A DNA stretch of 47,811 nt. Source: Sphingomonadales bacterium. Its GTDB lineage: Bacteria; Pseudomonadota; Alphaproteobacteria; Sphingomonadales; Sphingomonadaceae. The stretch is from the NCBI GenBank assembly GCA_025356275.1, contig JANXUK010000103.1, forward strand, positions 1 through 47,811, in the 5' to 3' direction. Of this stretch, positions 40,728 to 47,811 are shown in pieces (the first letter of the stretch is position 1; every line of letters starts with the position of its first letter). The notes beneath the pieces were generated by a model. That model was not told the origin of the DNA, ran no database searches, and saw only the letters and a program-made list of their open reading frames with translations. Both the position numbers and the translations under genes were made by a program.

Positions 40728-42932
40728 CTACGCCCGGCTGCGCGGCATTCCCAGCCGGCGTTCGGCGACCATCGAACGCAGCACTTCGCTGGTCCCGCCA
40801 TAGATCGAGGTGGCGGCAGCATGCCGATAGCTTTTTTCGATCATCCCCAGCCCGACCTTGCCGCGAACCAGCGACTGCGGCGCGGTCAGGTCGATCAGAT
40901 CGGCCGAGAGCGTGATGAACGCCTCGGTCGCGAACACTTTGGAGGCCGGGCCGAACGCCGCATCGGGCAGCCCCGCCAGCCGTGCGCCCAGTGGCCGCGC
41001 CGACAGCGCTTCGCTGACCCGCGCCATCGCCTGCGCCTTAGCCAAGCGGGCCAGTACCGCGCTATCCTCGATTAGGGCGCGATTGCCGCGTGTCTGTTTG
41101 GCGGCCCATTCGGCGGCGATCTCGACCATTTCCATGATCAGGAAATGATAATAGCCGCCGCCCTGCTCCATGGTCAGCGCCGCTGCCAGCACCTTGGCCC
41201 CGCCATTGACCTCGCCCATCCGGTAATGGTCGGGCACGCGCACATCGGAATAAAAGGTGGCGTTGGTGCGCTCATCCATGAACGTATGCACCGGGTGGAT
41301 CTCGATGCCGGGCAGGTCGAGCGGCACCAGGAACACGGTGATGCCCTTGTGCTTGGGCGCGTCGGGGTCGGTGCGAGTGATCAGGATGACATAGCTGGCC
41401 AGTTCGGCGCCCGAGGTGAACATCTTTTGGCCGTTAATCAGCCAGCCATCCCCATCGCGCGTCGCGCGGGTCTTGGCGGCGAACACGTCCGATCCGCCCG
41501 ATGGCTCGGTATAGCCGAGGCATGCGCTGATCTCGCCGCGCCCCATGCGCAACAGCACCTCTTCCTGCAATTGCGGCGTGCCGTAATGCTGGACGATGTG
41601 GCCGATCATGCTGGTGGTGCTACGCGGCAGGCCGGCATAGCCGACCTCCTGCCACACCGACAGGCTGGCGCGGGTGGCATCGGCATCGGCGCCGCGTCCG
41701 CCCCATTTTGCTGGCCAGTTGGGATAAAGCAACCCGGCCGCGCCCATGGTGCGGTGCACCTCCCAATCGTGCGATTCAAAATTGTGGTCGACCAGATTGT
41801 GCCTCGCCGGGTCGAGGATGCCAGCAAAAGCCCGCCGGGTTTCCTCGGCCAGTTCCTGCCCGCCGCTGGGTGGCTCGAAATCGACCTTGATCGCGCCGGG
41901 ATCGGGCAGGGCGGCAGGCTCGGCCAGAAACAGCCGGCGCCCGCCCCGGATCAGCTCGGCCTCGGGATCGCCCATCGCACTGCCCCAGCCCTTGGCGCGG
42001 CGATTATAGAGCTGAATATCGTATTCAGTGCTGAGCCCATAGCCGCCAAACGTATGCAGCGCATGCGCCACGCTGACCGTGGCGGTGCGCGCGGCCCACC
42101 AATAGAGCATCGAGATCGAGGCGGCGGCATCCTTGCGCCCGTCGGCAATGGCGCACAGCGTCCACCACAGCATCAGCCCGGCGCCATCGGCATCGATGAT
42201 GTCATTGGCCAGCGGGTGCGAAATGCCCTGAAATGTGCCGATTTTCTGGCCAAACGCCTCCCGCTCGCTGGCATAGGCGGCGGCCATGGCCAGCGCTTCC
42301 TTGGCGAGGCCGGTGAGTGCGGCGCTGGTCAGTAGCTTCCATTCCTCGATCGCCGCATGCCATTGGCAGGCGGCATCGGGGCCGCTGGCGATGGGGATTT
42401 TCTGACCAGTGCCGGGCAAGAACAGGGCGCTGGCATGGCCGGCGATGGTGAAGGGGGCCTCCAGCGGCGTGGCGGAAACCTCGATCACCACCGCATCGCC
42501 GTCGAAGCACAGCACGCCCGCCGCGACCGCGCCGCCGGGCACCAATTGCGGCTCACCGGGCTGGGTCTGCTGCAAGGCGAGGGCCAACACCGCGCCGCCG
42601 CGCACCTTGTCGATCCATGCGGTTGCCGCCGCGCCGCCCAATTCACCCAGCAGGCGCAGGCCCGCGACATTCTCCGCCAGCGGCACCGAGGCGAGGCGGC
42701 GCCCCGCCTCCTCCATCATCAGGCAGGCGTCGAACAGGCTCATGCCGCCACCGCCAGCCTCGACCGAGAGCCGCAGGAACGGCGCCTCCAGTGCGAGCAG
42801 ATCGGCCCATAATTGCGCGTCAAAGCCCAGCGGCTCGGCCGCACGGATGCGGGCCGAGGTCGATTCGGCGGCAAAAAACCGCGCGAACATTTCCTGAACC
42901 GGCTGGCTGTCTTCGGGCAGGGCAAGGTTCAT
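40728..42932 (-). CDS. Two-domain (fused) acyl-CoA dehydrogenase
   Basis: A 734-residue chain containing two acyl-CoA dehydrogenase-like halves. Residues 1-335 or so end with HTFGGYGLSTEYDIQLYNR; residues 350-734 carry GEISACLGYTEPSGGSDVFA and end with SIYGGTSEVLRSMVAERRLG. The usual length for one subunit is about 380. The FAD-binding motif (YTEPSGGSD) is only well kept in the second half, so the first is probably a structural or substrate-shaping partner, as in heteromeric FadE enzymes. ATG 42932 (MNLALPEDSQ) is chosen. It is divergent from a P450 gene, hinting at a lipid or terpenoid substrate. Confidence 0.9.
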   Translation of the reverse strand: MNLALPEDSQPVQEMFARFFAAESTSARIRAAEPLGFDAQLWADLLALEAPFLRLSVEAGGGGMSLFDACLMMEEAGRRLASVPLAENVAGLRLLGELGGAAATAWIDKVRGGAVLALALQQTQPGEPQLVPGGAVAAGVLCFDGDAVVIEVSATPLEAPFTIAGHASALFLPGTGQKIPIASGPDAACQWHAAIEEWKLLTSAALTGLAKEALAMAAAYASEREAFGQKIGTFQGISHPLANDIIDADGAGLMLWWTLCAIADGRKDAAASISMLYWWAARTATVSVAHALHTFGGYGLSTEYDIQLYNRRAKGWGSAMGDPEAELIRGGRRLFLAEPAALPDPGAIKVDFEPPSGGQELAEETRRAFAGILDPARHNLVDHNFESHDWEVHRTMGAAGLLYPNWPAKWGGRGADADATRASLSVWQEVGYAGLPRSTTSMIGHIVQHYGTPQLQEEVLLRMGRGEISACLGYTEPSGGSDVFAAKTRATRDGDGWLINGQKMFTSGAELASYVILITRTDPDAPKHKGITVFLVPLDLPGIEIHPVHTFMDERTNATFYSDVRVPDHYRMGEVNGGAKVLAAALTMEQGGGYYHFLIMEMVEIAAEWAAKQTRGNRALIEDSAVLARLAKAQAMARVSEALSARPLGARLAGLPDAAFGPASKVFATEAFITLSADLIDLTAPQSLVRGKVGLGMIEKSYRHAAATSIYGGTSEVLRSMVAERRLGMPRSRA

Positions 42933-43092
42933 GGGGCGGCTCCGGCGAAATGCGCAAAATGGCCCCGTCGCAATCCCACCCCCCGCAGGCACGGTCAACG
43001 CCCCAGCACCGCGCCGCAGCGATATGCGCGGACGCCGCGATTGACCGGGACTGGCAGGAGCATATGCTCCGGGCTTGCCGCAGGAGCGCCCA

Positions 43093-43137
43093 ATGCCCGA
43101 TTATGCGATGCCCGATCACGCGATGCCCGATTACGCG
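43093..43137 (+). repeat. Three 15-bp tandem repeats at the P450 start
   Basis: Units at 43093, 43108 and 43123 (atgcccgattatgcg and variants) encode MPDYA, MPDHA and MPDYA. Each unit brings its own in-frame ATG. Confidence 0.9.
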
Positions 43138-44442
43138 AACGCCGATTTCTACACCGATCTGACGCTGATCGACGATCCGCACGCCTATTTCGACCATCTT
43201 CGCGCGTCTTGCCCTGTGGTGCGCTTGCCGTATCGCAATGTCGTGGCGGTGACCGGCTTTGAGGAGACCGTGCAGGTGATGCTCGATACCGAGCATTTTT
43301 CCAGCATCAATGCGGTGGGTGGCCCCTTGGCCAACCTGACTTTCGAGCCGCACGGCGATGACATCACTGCTCAGCTGGAGAAGGAGCGCAGCCAGTTTTC
43401 CTTTTCCGATCAGGTGGTCAGCGAGAGCGGCACGCGGCATCTCAACCTGCGCTCGATCCTGGCGACTTTGTTCACCCCCAGCCGGCTGCGCGCGCTGGAG
43501 CCGCAGTTGAAGGCCACCGCCGATGCGCTGATCGATGAATTCGTGCCTACGGGCAAGGTCGACCTGGTCGAGCAGTACGGCGGGCCCTATGCGACGCTAA
43601 TCATCGCCAATCTGCTGGGCGTGCCCGAGGATGGCCAGCGGCGGTTCCGCGCGGTGCTCAAGGGTGCGGTGCCGGTGCCGATCGGCGCAACCCATGCCGA
43701 TATGATGAAGAACCCGCTGGTCGAGGTGGGCAAGGACCTGTTCAAATATCTGGCCAAACGGCGCTTGCAGAACCATCGCGTGTTGCGGTTTGCGCGGCGG
43801 ATGCTGGGGCTCGCCCCGCCGGCCGCTGACATCCTGACCGAACTGGCGCTGGCCCGGTATCCCGATGGCAGCGCGCCCAGTCTGGTCGATATCACCGGGT
43901 TGGCGGCGTTTCTGTTCGGCGCCGGGCAGGATACCACCAATCGCCTGCTCGCCAACGCCTTCCGCGTGATCGCGACCACGCCGGGGATGCAGGAGGAGCT
44001 GCGCGGCAATCCCAAGCGCATTGCGGCGTTCCTTGAGGAGCTGCTGCGCTTCGACGGTTCGGTGAAGAGCGGCGGGCGCCTGTGCCAAAAGAGCACGACG
44101 CTGGGCGGGGTGGAAATCGCGGCGGGGACCACTATCCTTCTGTCGCATATGGCCGCGAACCGCGATCCCCTGCGCTTTGCCGACCCCGGCGCCTTCGACA
44201 TGGACCGCCCGCGCATCAAGGAGCATCTGGCCTTCGGGCGGGGCGCGCATACCTGCATCGGGGCACCGCTGGCCCGTAAGGAGGTGGTGGTCAGCATCGA
44301 GGCGCTGCTGGCGCGGATGGGCAATATCCGGCTGAGCGCAGCGCATCACGGACCCGAGGCTGCGCGGCACTATGCCTATGAGCCGACCTATGTGCTCCGC
44401 GCGCTGCGCGAGCTGCATCTGGAGTTCGATCCGATCGGCTGA
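43093..44442 (+). CDS. Cytochrome P450
   Basis: A 449-residue bacterial class I P450. The I-helix oxygen-binding motif is LFGAGQDTTN, the ExxR helix is EELLRFDG (degenerate ending), and the heme-binding loop is FGRGAHTCIGAPLAR with the Cys near residue 388. No redox partner gene is adjacent. The N terminus is three tandem copies of MPDYA/MPDHA encoded by 15-bp DNA repeats, each offering an ATG. The first (43093) follows GGAG by six to seven bases. It is divergent from the fused acyl-CoA dehydrogenase gene. Confidence 0.92.
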   Translation: MPDYAMPDHAMPDYANADFYTDLTLIDDPHAYFDHLRASCPVVRLPYRNVVAVTGFEETVQVMLDTEHFSSINAVGGPLANLTFEPHGDDITAQLEKERSQFSFSDQVVSESGTRHLNLRSILATLFTPSRLRALEPQLKATADALIDEFVPTGKVDLVEQYGGPYATLIIANLLGVPEDGQRRFRAVLKGAVPVPIGATHADMMKNPLVEVGKDLFKYLAKRRLQNHRVLRFARRMLGLAPPAADILTELALARYPDGSAPSLVDITGLAAFLFGAGQDTTNRLLANAFRVIATTPGMQEELRGNPKRIAAFLEELLRFDGSVKSGGRLCQKSTTLGGVEIAAGTTILLSHMAANRDPLRFADPGAFDMDRPRIKEHLAFGRGAHTCIGAPLARKEVVVSIEALLARMGNIRLSAAHHGPEAARHYAYEPTYVLRALRELHLEFDPIG

Positions 44443-44624
44443 GCGCCCGACCACTACAGGAGGGGCGATGGTAGAGGCCGCATTGCGAGGGTCCGGGGCA
44501 GGGGGTAGACGCAAAAAGGTTTGACGCGGCCTCCGGGGTACGATTTACGATTTGGACGGGGTAACGGCGTTCGACGGGGCGCCGATCGCGTGTGTTTCAA
44601 GGCGCAATCGTTCCAGGAGATCCA

Positions 44625-45554
44625 ATGCTAACGCTCGCCGTCGCTCTTGCCCTGCATGCAACCGCCGATCCGATGATCACACCAATGCCAATCCCGATGA
44701 CCGGCGATACCGCGCTGGTGCAGGCCGGTGCGCCGTCGGGGGGGGCAGGCGATCCCGCGGCCGTTCAGCAGCCTGCTGCCACAATGCCTGCGGCCCCGCC
44801 CGCGCCATTAACCCCCGCTGCCGCTGCGCCCGATCCTGCGCCGGCGCCAGCGGGCGCGATGGACCTGGCCTTTCCCGCGCCGGGCGGTGCCGATGCGGGG
44901 CCCAATGATCCGCTGATCAAGCTCAACCGCGCCATATTCAACTTCGACACCGGGCTGGACAAGGTGTTCCTCGCTCCGGTAGCCGGCGCCTACAACGCGG
45001 TATTCCCCAAATTCCTGCGCTTTCATCTGACGTTGTTGCTGGCCAATCTGGATGAGCCGCTGACCGCGCTGAACGATCTGCTGCAACTCAAACTGGGGCG
45101 GATGGCGACCACCGTCGGGCGCTTTGCGATAAACTCGTCGATCGGGTTGGGTGGCTTCTTCGACGTCGCCACACCGCAGGGGATCAAGGGGCATGTCTCC
45201 GATTTCGGTCAGACGCTGGGGCGTTATGGCGTGCATCCGGGGGCCTATCTGATGATCCCGCTGCTCGGACCGTCGGATGTGCGCGATGCGGTCGGGCGGC
45301 TTGTGGACAGTTTTGCCGATCCGTTGGTGATACTCGCGGGCGGTTTTTCGACCTTTGGCCTGTCGCGGGTCGGCGCCAATATCCTGACCTTCCGCGCCGA
45401 TAACGCCCCCTTGTTCAAGGCGCTGTATGAAACAACCGATCCCTATAGCACGATGCGTTCGGGCTATATTCAGGCGCGGCAGGCTCAAGTGGAGGAAGTG
45501 AGCGGCAGGGCCGCCGTGCTGCCCGATTTCGATTCGGCAGCGACTAAGCCTTGA
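44625..45554 (+). CDS. mlaA: MlaA-like outer-membrane phospholipid-trafficking protein
   Basis: MlaA sits in the outer membrane with porins and passes surface phospholipids inward. The 309-residue product has a short hydrophobic N terminus and a Pro/Ala-rich linker (about residues 35-85). The MlaA core follows: DPLIKLNRAIFNFDTGLDKV, TVGRFAINSSIGLGGFFDVA, and later GQTLGRYGVHPGAYLMIPLL. Most MlaA proteins are lipoproteins; this one has no Cys at all, so it is not lipidated. ATG 44625 has AGGAGA seven bases upstream. It heads the mla operon. Confidence 0.9.
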   Translation: MLTLAVALALHATADPMITPMPIPMTGDTALVQAGAPSGGAGDPAAVQQPAATMPAAPPAPLTPAAAAPDPAPAPAGAMDLAFPAPGGADAGPNDPLIKLNRAIFNFDTGLDKVFLAPVAGAYNAVFPKFLRFHLTLLLANLDEPLTALNDLLQLKLGRMATTVGRFAINSSIGLGGFFDVATPQGIKGHVSDFGQTLGRYGVHPGAYLMIPLLGPSDVRDAVGRLVDSFADPLVILAGGFSTFGLSRVGANILTFRADNAPLFKALYETTDPYSTMRSGYIQARQAQVEEVSGRAAVLPDFDSAATKP

Positions 45555-45589
45555 GAGATCACCTGAGATATTACATATAAAAGGTTGAT

Positions 45590-46246
45590 ATGATGTCTAT
45601 ACGGACCATAAGATTGCTGCGCGCCGCCGGATTGCTGGCGATTGCCTTGGCGGGACCAATAACCGCTACCCCCGCACAGGCACAGCAGGCCGGCCGCGCC
45701 CGCGATGCAGGTGCCGAGCAATTCGTCGATGCCAGCGCGCGCCGCGTGTTGGCGGTCCTTAACAAAACGCAAGGCGGCGATGCGGCCAAGCGCGCGGCGT
45801 TCCGCACGTTGATCGACGAGGTGGTGGACGTGCCCAAGCTGACCCGCTTCGTGCTGGGCAAATATGCGCGGACGATCACGCCCGAGCAGTATCAGCGCTT
45901 TGCGGTGGTATTCCGCGACTATGCCGAGGGCGTCTATCAAAGCCGCATCGACGATTACCATGGTGAGCGTGCCGTGGTGAACGGATCGGTGGTGCGCAAG
46001 CCGGGTGACGTGATCGTCTCGACCACGCTGGGCGGCGGCAGCTTGCAACGCCCGACCGAACTGCAATGGCGCGTGCTGGGCAGCGGCAACAGCTGGCGGG
46101 TGGTGGATGTGCAGGTCAAGGGAATCTGGCTGGCGATCACCCAGCAACAGGATTTCGTCTCGACCATCGACAATGCCGGCGGCAATATCAACGTTCTGAT
46201 CGCGCAATTGGCGCGGGACAAAAACGGCACCATTCATGGCCGGTAA
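45590..46246 (+). CDS. mlaC: MlaC-like periplasmic phospholipid-binding protein
   Basis: MlaC shuttles phospholipids between MlaA and the inner-membrane MlaFED complex. The 218-residue protein has a signal peptide (about residues 1-32, cleavage after AQA). Typical features are VLGKYARTITPEQYQRFAVV, FRDYAEGVYQSRIDDY and the C-terminal WRVVDVQVKGIWLAITQQQD. Start: two successive ATGs at 45590 and 45593; the first is used. It lies 35 bp after mlaA. Confidence 0.92.
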   Translation: MMSIRTIRLLRAAGLLAIALAGPITATPAQAQQAGRARDAGAEQFVDASARRVLAVLNKTQGGDAAKRAAFRTLIDEVVDVPKLTRFVLGKYARTITPEQYQRFAVVFRDYAEGVYQSRIDDYHGERAVVNGSVVRKPGDVIVSTTLGGGSLQRPTELQWRVLGSGNSWRVVDVQVKGIWLAITQQQDFVSTIDNAGGNINVLIAQLARDKNGTIHGR

Positions 46247-46264
46247 TCGGGTAATGGGGAGCGA

Positions 46265-46792
46265 ATGATGCGCAGTCATTGGGGTGAAACCGCGATGGGC
46301 GCGGCGGTGCTGGTGCTGGCGCTGTTTCTGCTGAGCTATGCTTTCGGGGCCAGCCGCTCGGGGTCAGCGGGCAGCTATGCGGTCTCGGCCAAGTTCGGCG
46401 ATGTCGGCGGGCTGGCGGCGGGGGCCAAAGTCAGCATCGCCGGGGTCAAGGTCGGCACGGTGTCCAAGGTCAGCATCGATCCCAAGTCGTTCTTGGCGAT
46501 CACTGAATTGTCGCTCGATGGCGATGTGCAGGTGCCATCCGATTCCACCGCCAAGGTCACCAGCGATGGGTTGCTGGGGGGCGCGCATATCGCGCTGACG
46601 CCCGGCGGCGCGGCGGATAACCTCAAGCCGGGCGGCGAGATTTCCAATACGCAGGGCTCGGTCGATCTGTTCGGCTTGATCGGATCGGTGATGCGGCCGC
46701 AGGGCGGGGCGGCCCCGGCGGCTGCCTCCACGGCCAGTCCACAGGCATCCAGTCCACAGGCATCCAACCCACAGGCGGCCAGTGGCTACTGA
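46265..46792 (+). CDS. mlaD: MlaD-like MCE domain protein
   Basis: MlaD is the hexameric MCE-ring subunit anchored in the inner membrane. The 175-residue product has one N-terminal membrane helix (AVLVLALFLLSYAFG) and an MCE domain (about residues 37-115) with AKFGDVGGLAAGAKVSIAGV and SDGLLGGAHIALTPGG. A Ser/Pro/Gln/Ala tail follows, encoded in part by three 15-bp repeats. The stop lies 10 bases inside the next gene. Confidence 0.94.
   Translation: MMRSHWGETAMGAAVLVLALFLLSYAFGASRSGSAGSYAVSAKFGDVGGLAAGAKVSIAGVKVGTVSKVSIDPKSFLAITELSLDGDVQVPSDSTAKVTSDGLLGGAHIALTPGGAADNLKPGGEISNTQGSVDLFGLIGSVMRPQGGAAPAAASTASPQASSPQASNPQAASGY
46736..46780 (+). repeat. Three 15-bp tandem repeats in the mlaD tail
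   Basis: AGTCCACAGGCATCC occurs twice exactly, followed by the variant AACCCACAGGCGGCC (units at 46736, 46751 and 46766). They encode SPQAS, SPQAS and NPQAA at the C terminus of MlaD. Confidence 0.88.
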
Positions 46793-47594
46793 TACCGCGC
46801 CGGCAGCGCCTCCTGCCACCCTGCGCCCGCTGACCCTGATTGGCCGGGCGAGTCTCGCCATGGCGGCCAGCGTCGGGCGGGTGGCGCTGTTTGCGTTGAA
46901 CGGCTGCCGCGCCGCGCTGACCCCGCGATGGTTCGGGGCGCAGATCGCACGGGCGTTCGGCACCATCGGGTTTCTATCACTGCCGGTGGTGGGGCTGACC
47001 GCCTATTTTACTGGCGCTGCTTTGGCGCTCAACATCTACAGCGGCGGCGACCGGTTCAGCGCCGAATCGGTGATGCCCCAGATCGTCGCGCTGGGCATTG
47101 CGCGTGAATTGGGCCCGGTGTTGGCCGCCCTGATGCTGGCGGGGCGGGTCGCGGCGGCGATCGCTTCGGAGATCGGAGCGATGCGCGCGACCGAGCAGGT
47201 CGACGCGATGGTCACGCTCTCGACCGACCCGATGCGCTATCTGGTGGCGCCCCGGCTGATCGCGGCGGTGGTGTCGCTGCCGCTGCTCACCGTGGTGGCC
47301 GATGTGATCGGCATTGCCGGCGGCTGTGAAGTGGCGGTGCGACTGCTGGGGATGAACGCGGCGATCTATGTCGCCAATACGACGGCGTTTCTAAACCCGT
47401 GGGACGTGGAATCGGGGCTGATCAAGGCGGCGGTGTTTGGCTTTATCGTGGCGCTGATGGGGTGCTATCACGGAATGAGCGCGGCGGGCGGTGCGCGCGG
47501 GGTGGGCCGCGCCGCGACGCAGGCAGTCGTGACCTCGGCGATCTTGATCCTGGCGGCGGATTTCCTGCTCACCTCGCTGTTTTCGCGGCTGTGA
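46782..47594 (+). CDS. mlaE: MlaE-like ABC transporter permease
   Basis: MlaE is the membrane permease of the phospholipid transporter. The 270-residue protein has five to six membrane segments and the family core PQIVALGIARELGPVLAALM, then SEIGAMRATEQVDAMVTLST. The start is GTG 46782, overlapping mlaD by 11 bases; the N-terminal extension before the first helix is about 50 residues. The TGA overlaps the mlaF start (GTGA). Confidence 0.94.
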   Translation: MATDTAPAAPPATLRPLTLIGRASLAMAASVGRVALFALNGCRAALTPRWFGAQIARAFGTIGFLSLPVVGLTAYFTGAALALNIYSGGDRFSAESVMPQIVALGIARELGPVLAALMLAGRVAAAIASEIGAMRATEQVDAMVTLSTDPMRYLVAPRLIAAVVSLPLLTVVADVIGIAGGCEVAVRLLGMNAAIYVANTTAFLNPWDVESGLIKAAVFGFIVALMGCYHGMSAAGGARGVGRAATQAVVTSAILILAADFLLTSLFSRL

Positions 47595-47811
47595 CCGAGA
47601 TAACTCCCAAGCTGGCCTGGCGCGGCGTCTACAAGGCGTTTGGCCGCGCGCCGGTGCTCGATGGCCTCGATCTGGACGTAGCGCCGGGGCGCTCGCTGGT
47701 GCTTATCGGCGGGTCGGGGCAGGGCAAGTCGGTGATGATCAAGCTCGCGCTGGGATTGATGCGGCCCGATGCCGGCGAGGTGCTGATGGATGGCCGCGCG
47801 ATGGACTCCAT
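47591..47811 (+). CDS. mlaF: MlaF-like ABC transporter ATPase, cut by the window edge
   Basis: Only the first 73 codons are present. They begin GTG 47591 (VTEITPKLAWRGVYKAFG) and include Walker A IGGSGQGKSVMIKLALGL. MlaF hydrolyses ATP to drive the MlaFEDB transporter. It overlaps mlaE by four bases. The rest lies outside the window. Confidence 0.93.
   Translation, partial: MTEITPKLAWRGVYKAFGRAPVLDGLDLDVAPGRSLVLIGGSGQGKSVMIKLALGLMRPDAGEVLMDGRAMDS

Overview
The window reads as a chromosomal segment of a GC-rich alphaproteobacterium, most likely a member of the Sphingomonadales. Three things suggest this: the rpmF-plsX-fabH-ihfA-merR order, a class I (archaeal-type) lysyl-tRNA synthetase, and the residue patterns of S1, RcnB-like and DUF6134-like proteins. 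Genes are tightly packed, with many 1-4 bp start/stop overlaps. No tRNA, rRNA, CRISPR array, prophage or complete insertion sequence was seen.

Layout. 1-2000: rpsA on the minus strand, interrupted by an in-frame TAG after the fourth S1 domain. 2001-2446: repeat-bearing intergenic DNA. 2447-6060: a MAPEG gene, then rpmF, plsX, fabH, ihfA and a MerR regulator. 6092-9568 (minus): a DinG-type helicase, a 47-residue ferredoxin-like remnant and a SixA phosphatase. 9812-16768: a TM2 protein, lysS, a prolyl-hydroxylase-like oxygenase, an RcnB-type periplasmic protein, ettA and a polytopic membrane protein. 16923-18535: a decayed molybdenum-hydroxylase fragment, then an FAD oxidoreductase. 18807-22605: katA divergent from a coupled trhO-roxA pair (tRNA and ribosomal-protein hydroxylation). 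22613-25475 (minus): MFS transporter, quinone oxidoreductase and pseudouridine synthase.

25709-29804 is a phenylalanine/tyrosine catabolic unit: a divergent Lrp/AsnC regulator with a clear palindromic operator candidate, then phhA, hppD, a VOC protein and fahA, all overlapping. hmgA and maiA are not in this unit. 29801-34568 (minus) holds GH63 glucosidase, glucose-dehydrogenase-like SDR, transglutaminase-like and small unknown genes. 34712-39262 holds a DUF6065-type protein, a His-rich five-repeat secreted protein, an esterase, a Tat-exported DUF6134-type protein and an FAD amine-oxidase-like protein. 39396-44442 holds a crotonase without the usual glutamates, a small unknown gene, a two-domain acyl-CoA dehydrogenase and a divergent P450. 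44625 to the right edge is an mla lipid-transport operon (mlaA-C-D-E-F), cut inside mlaF.

No large new defence or biosynthetic system is evident. The most notable items are the rpsA nonsense codon, a three-copy 171-178 bp MITE-like composite palindrome bounded by CTAG, a second two-copy long inverted repeat, and several decayed or non-canonical enzymes.
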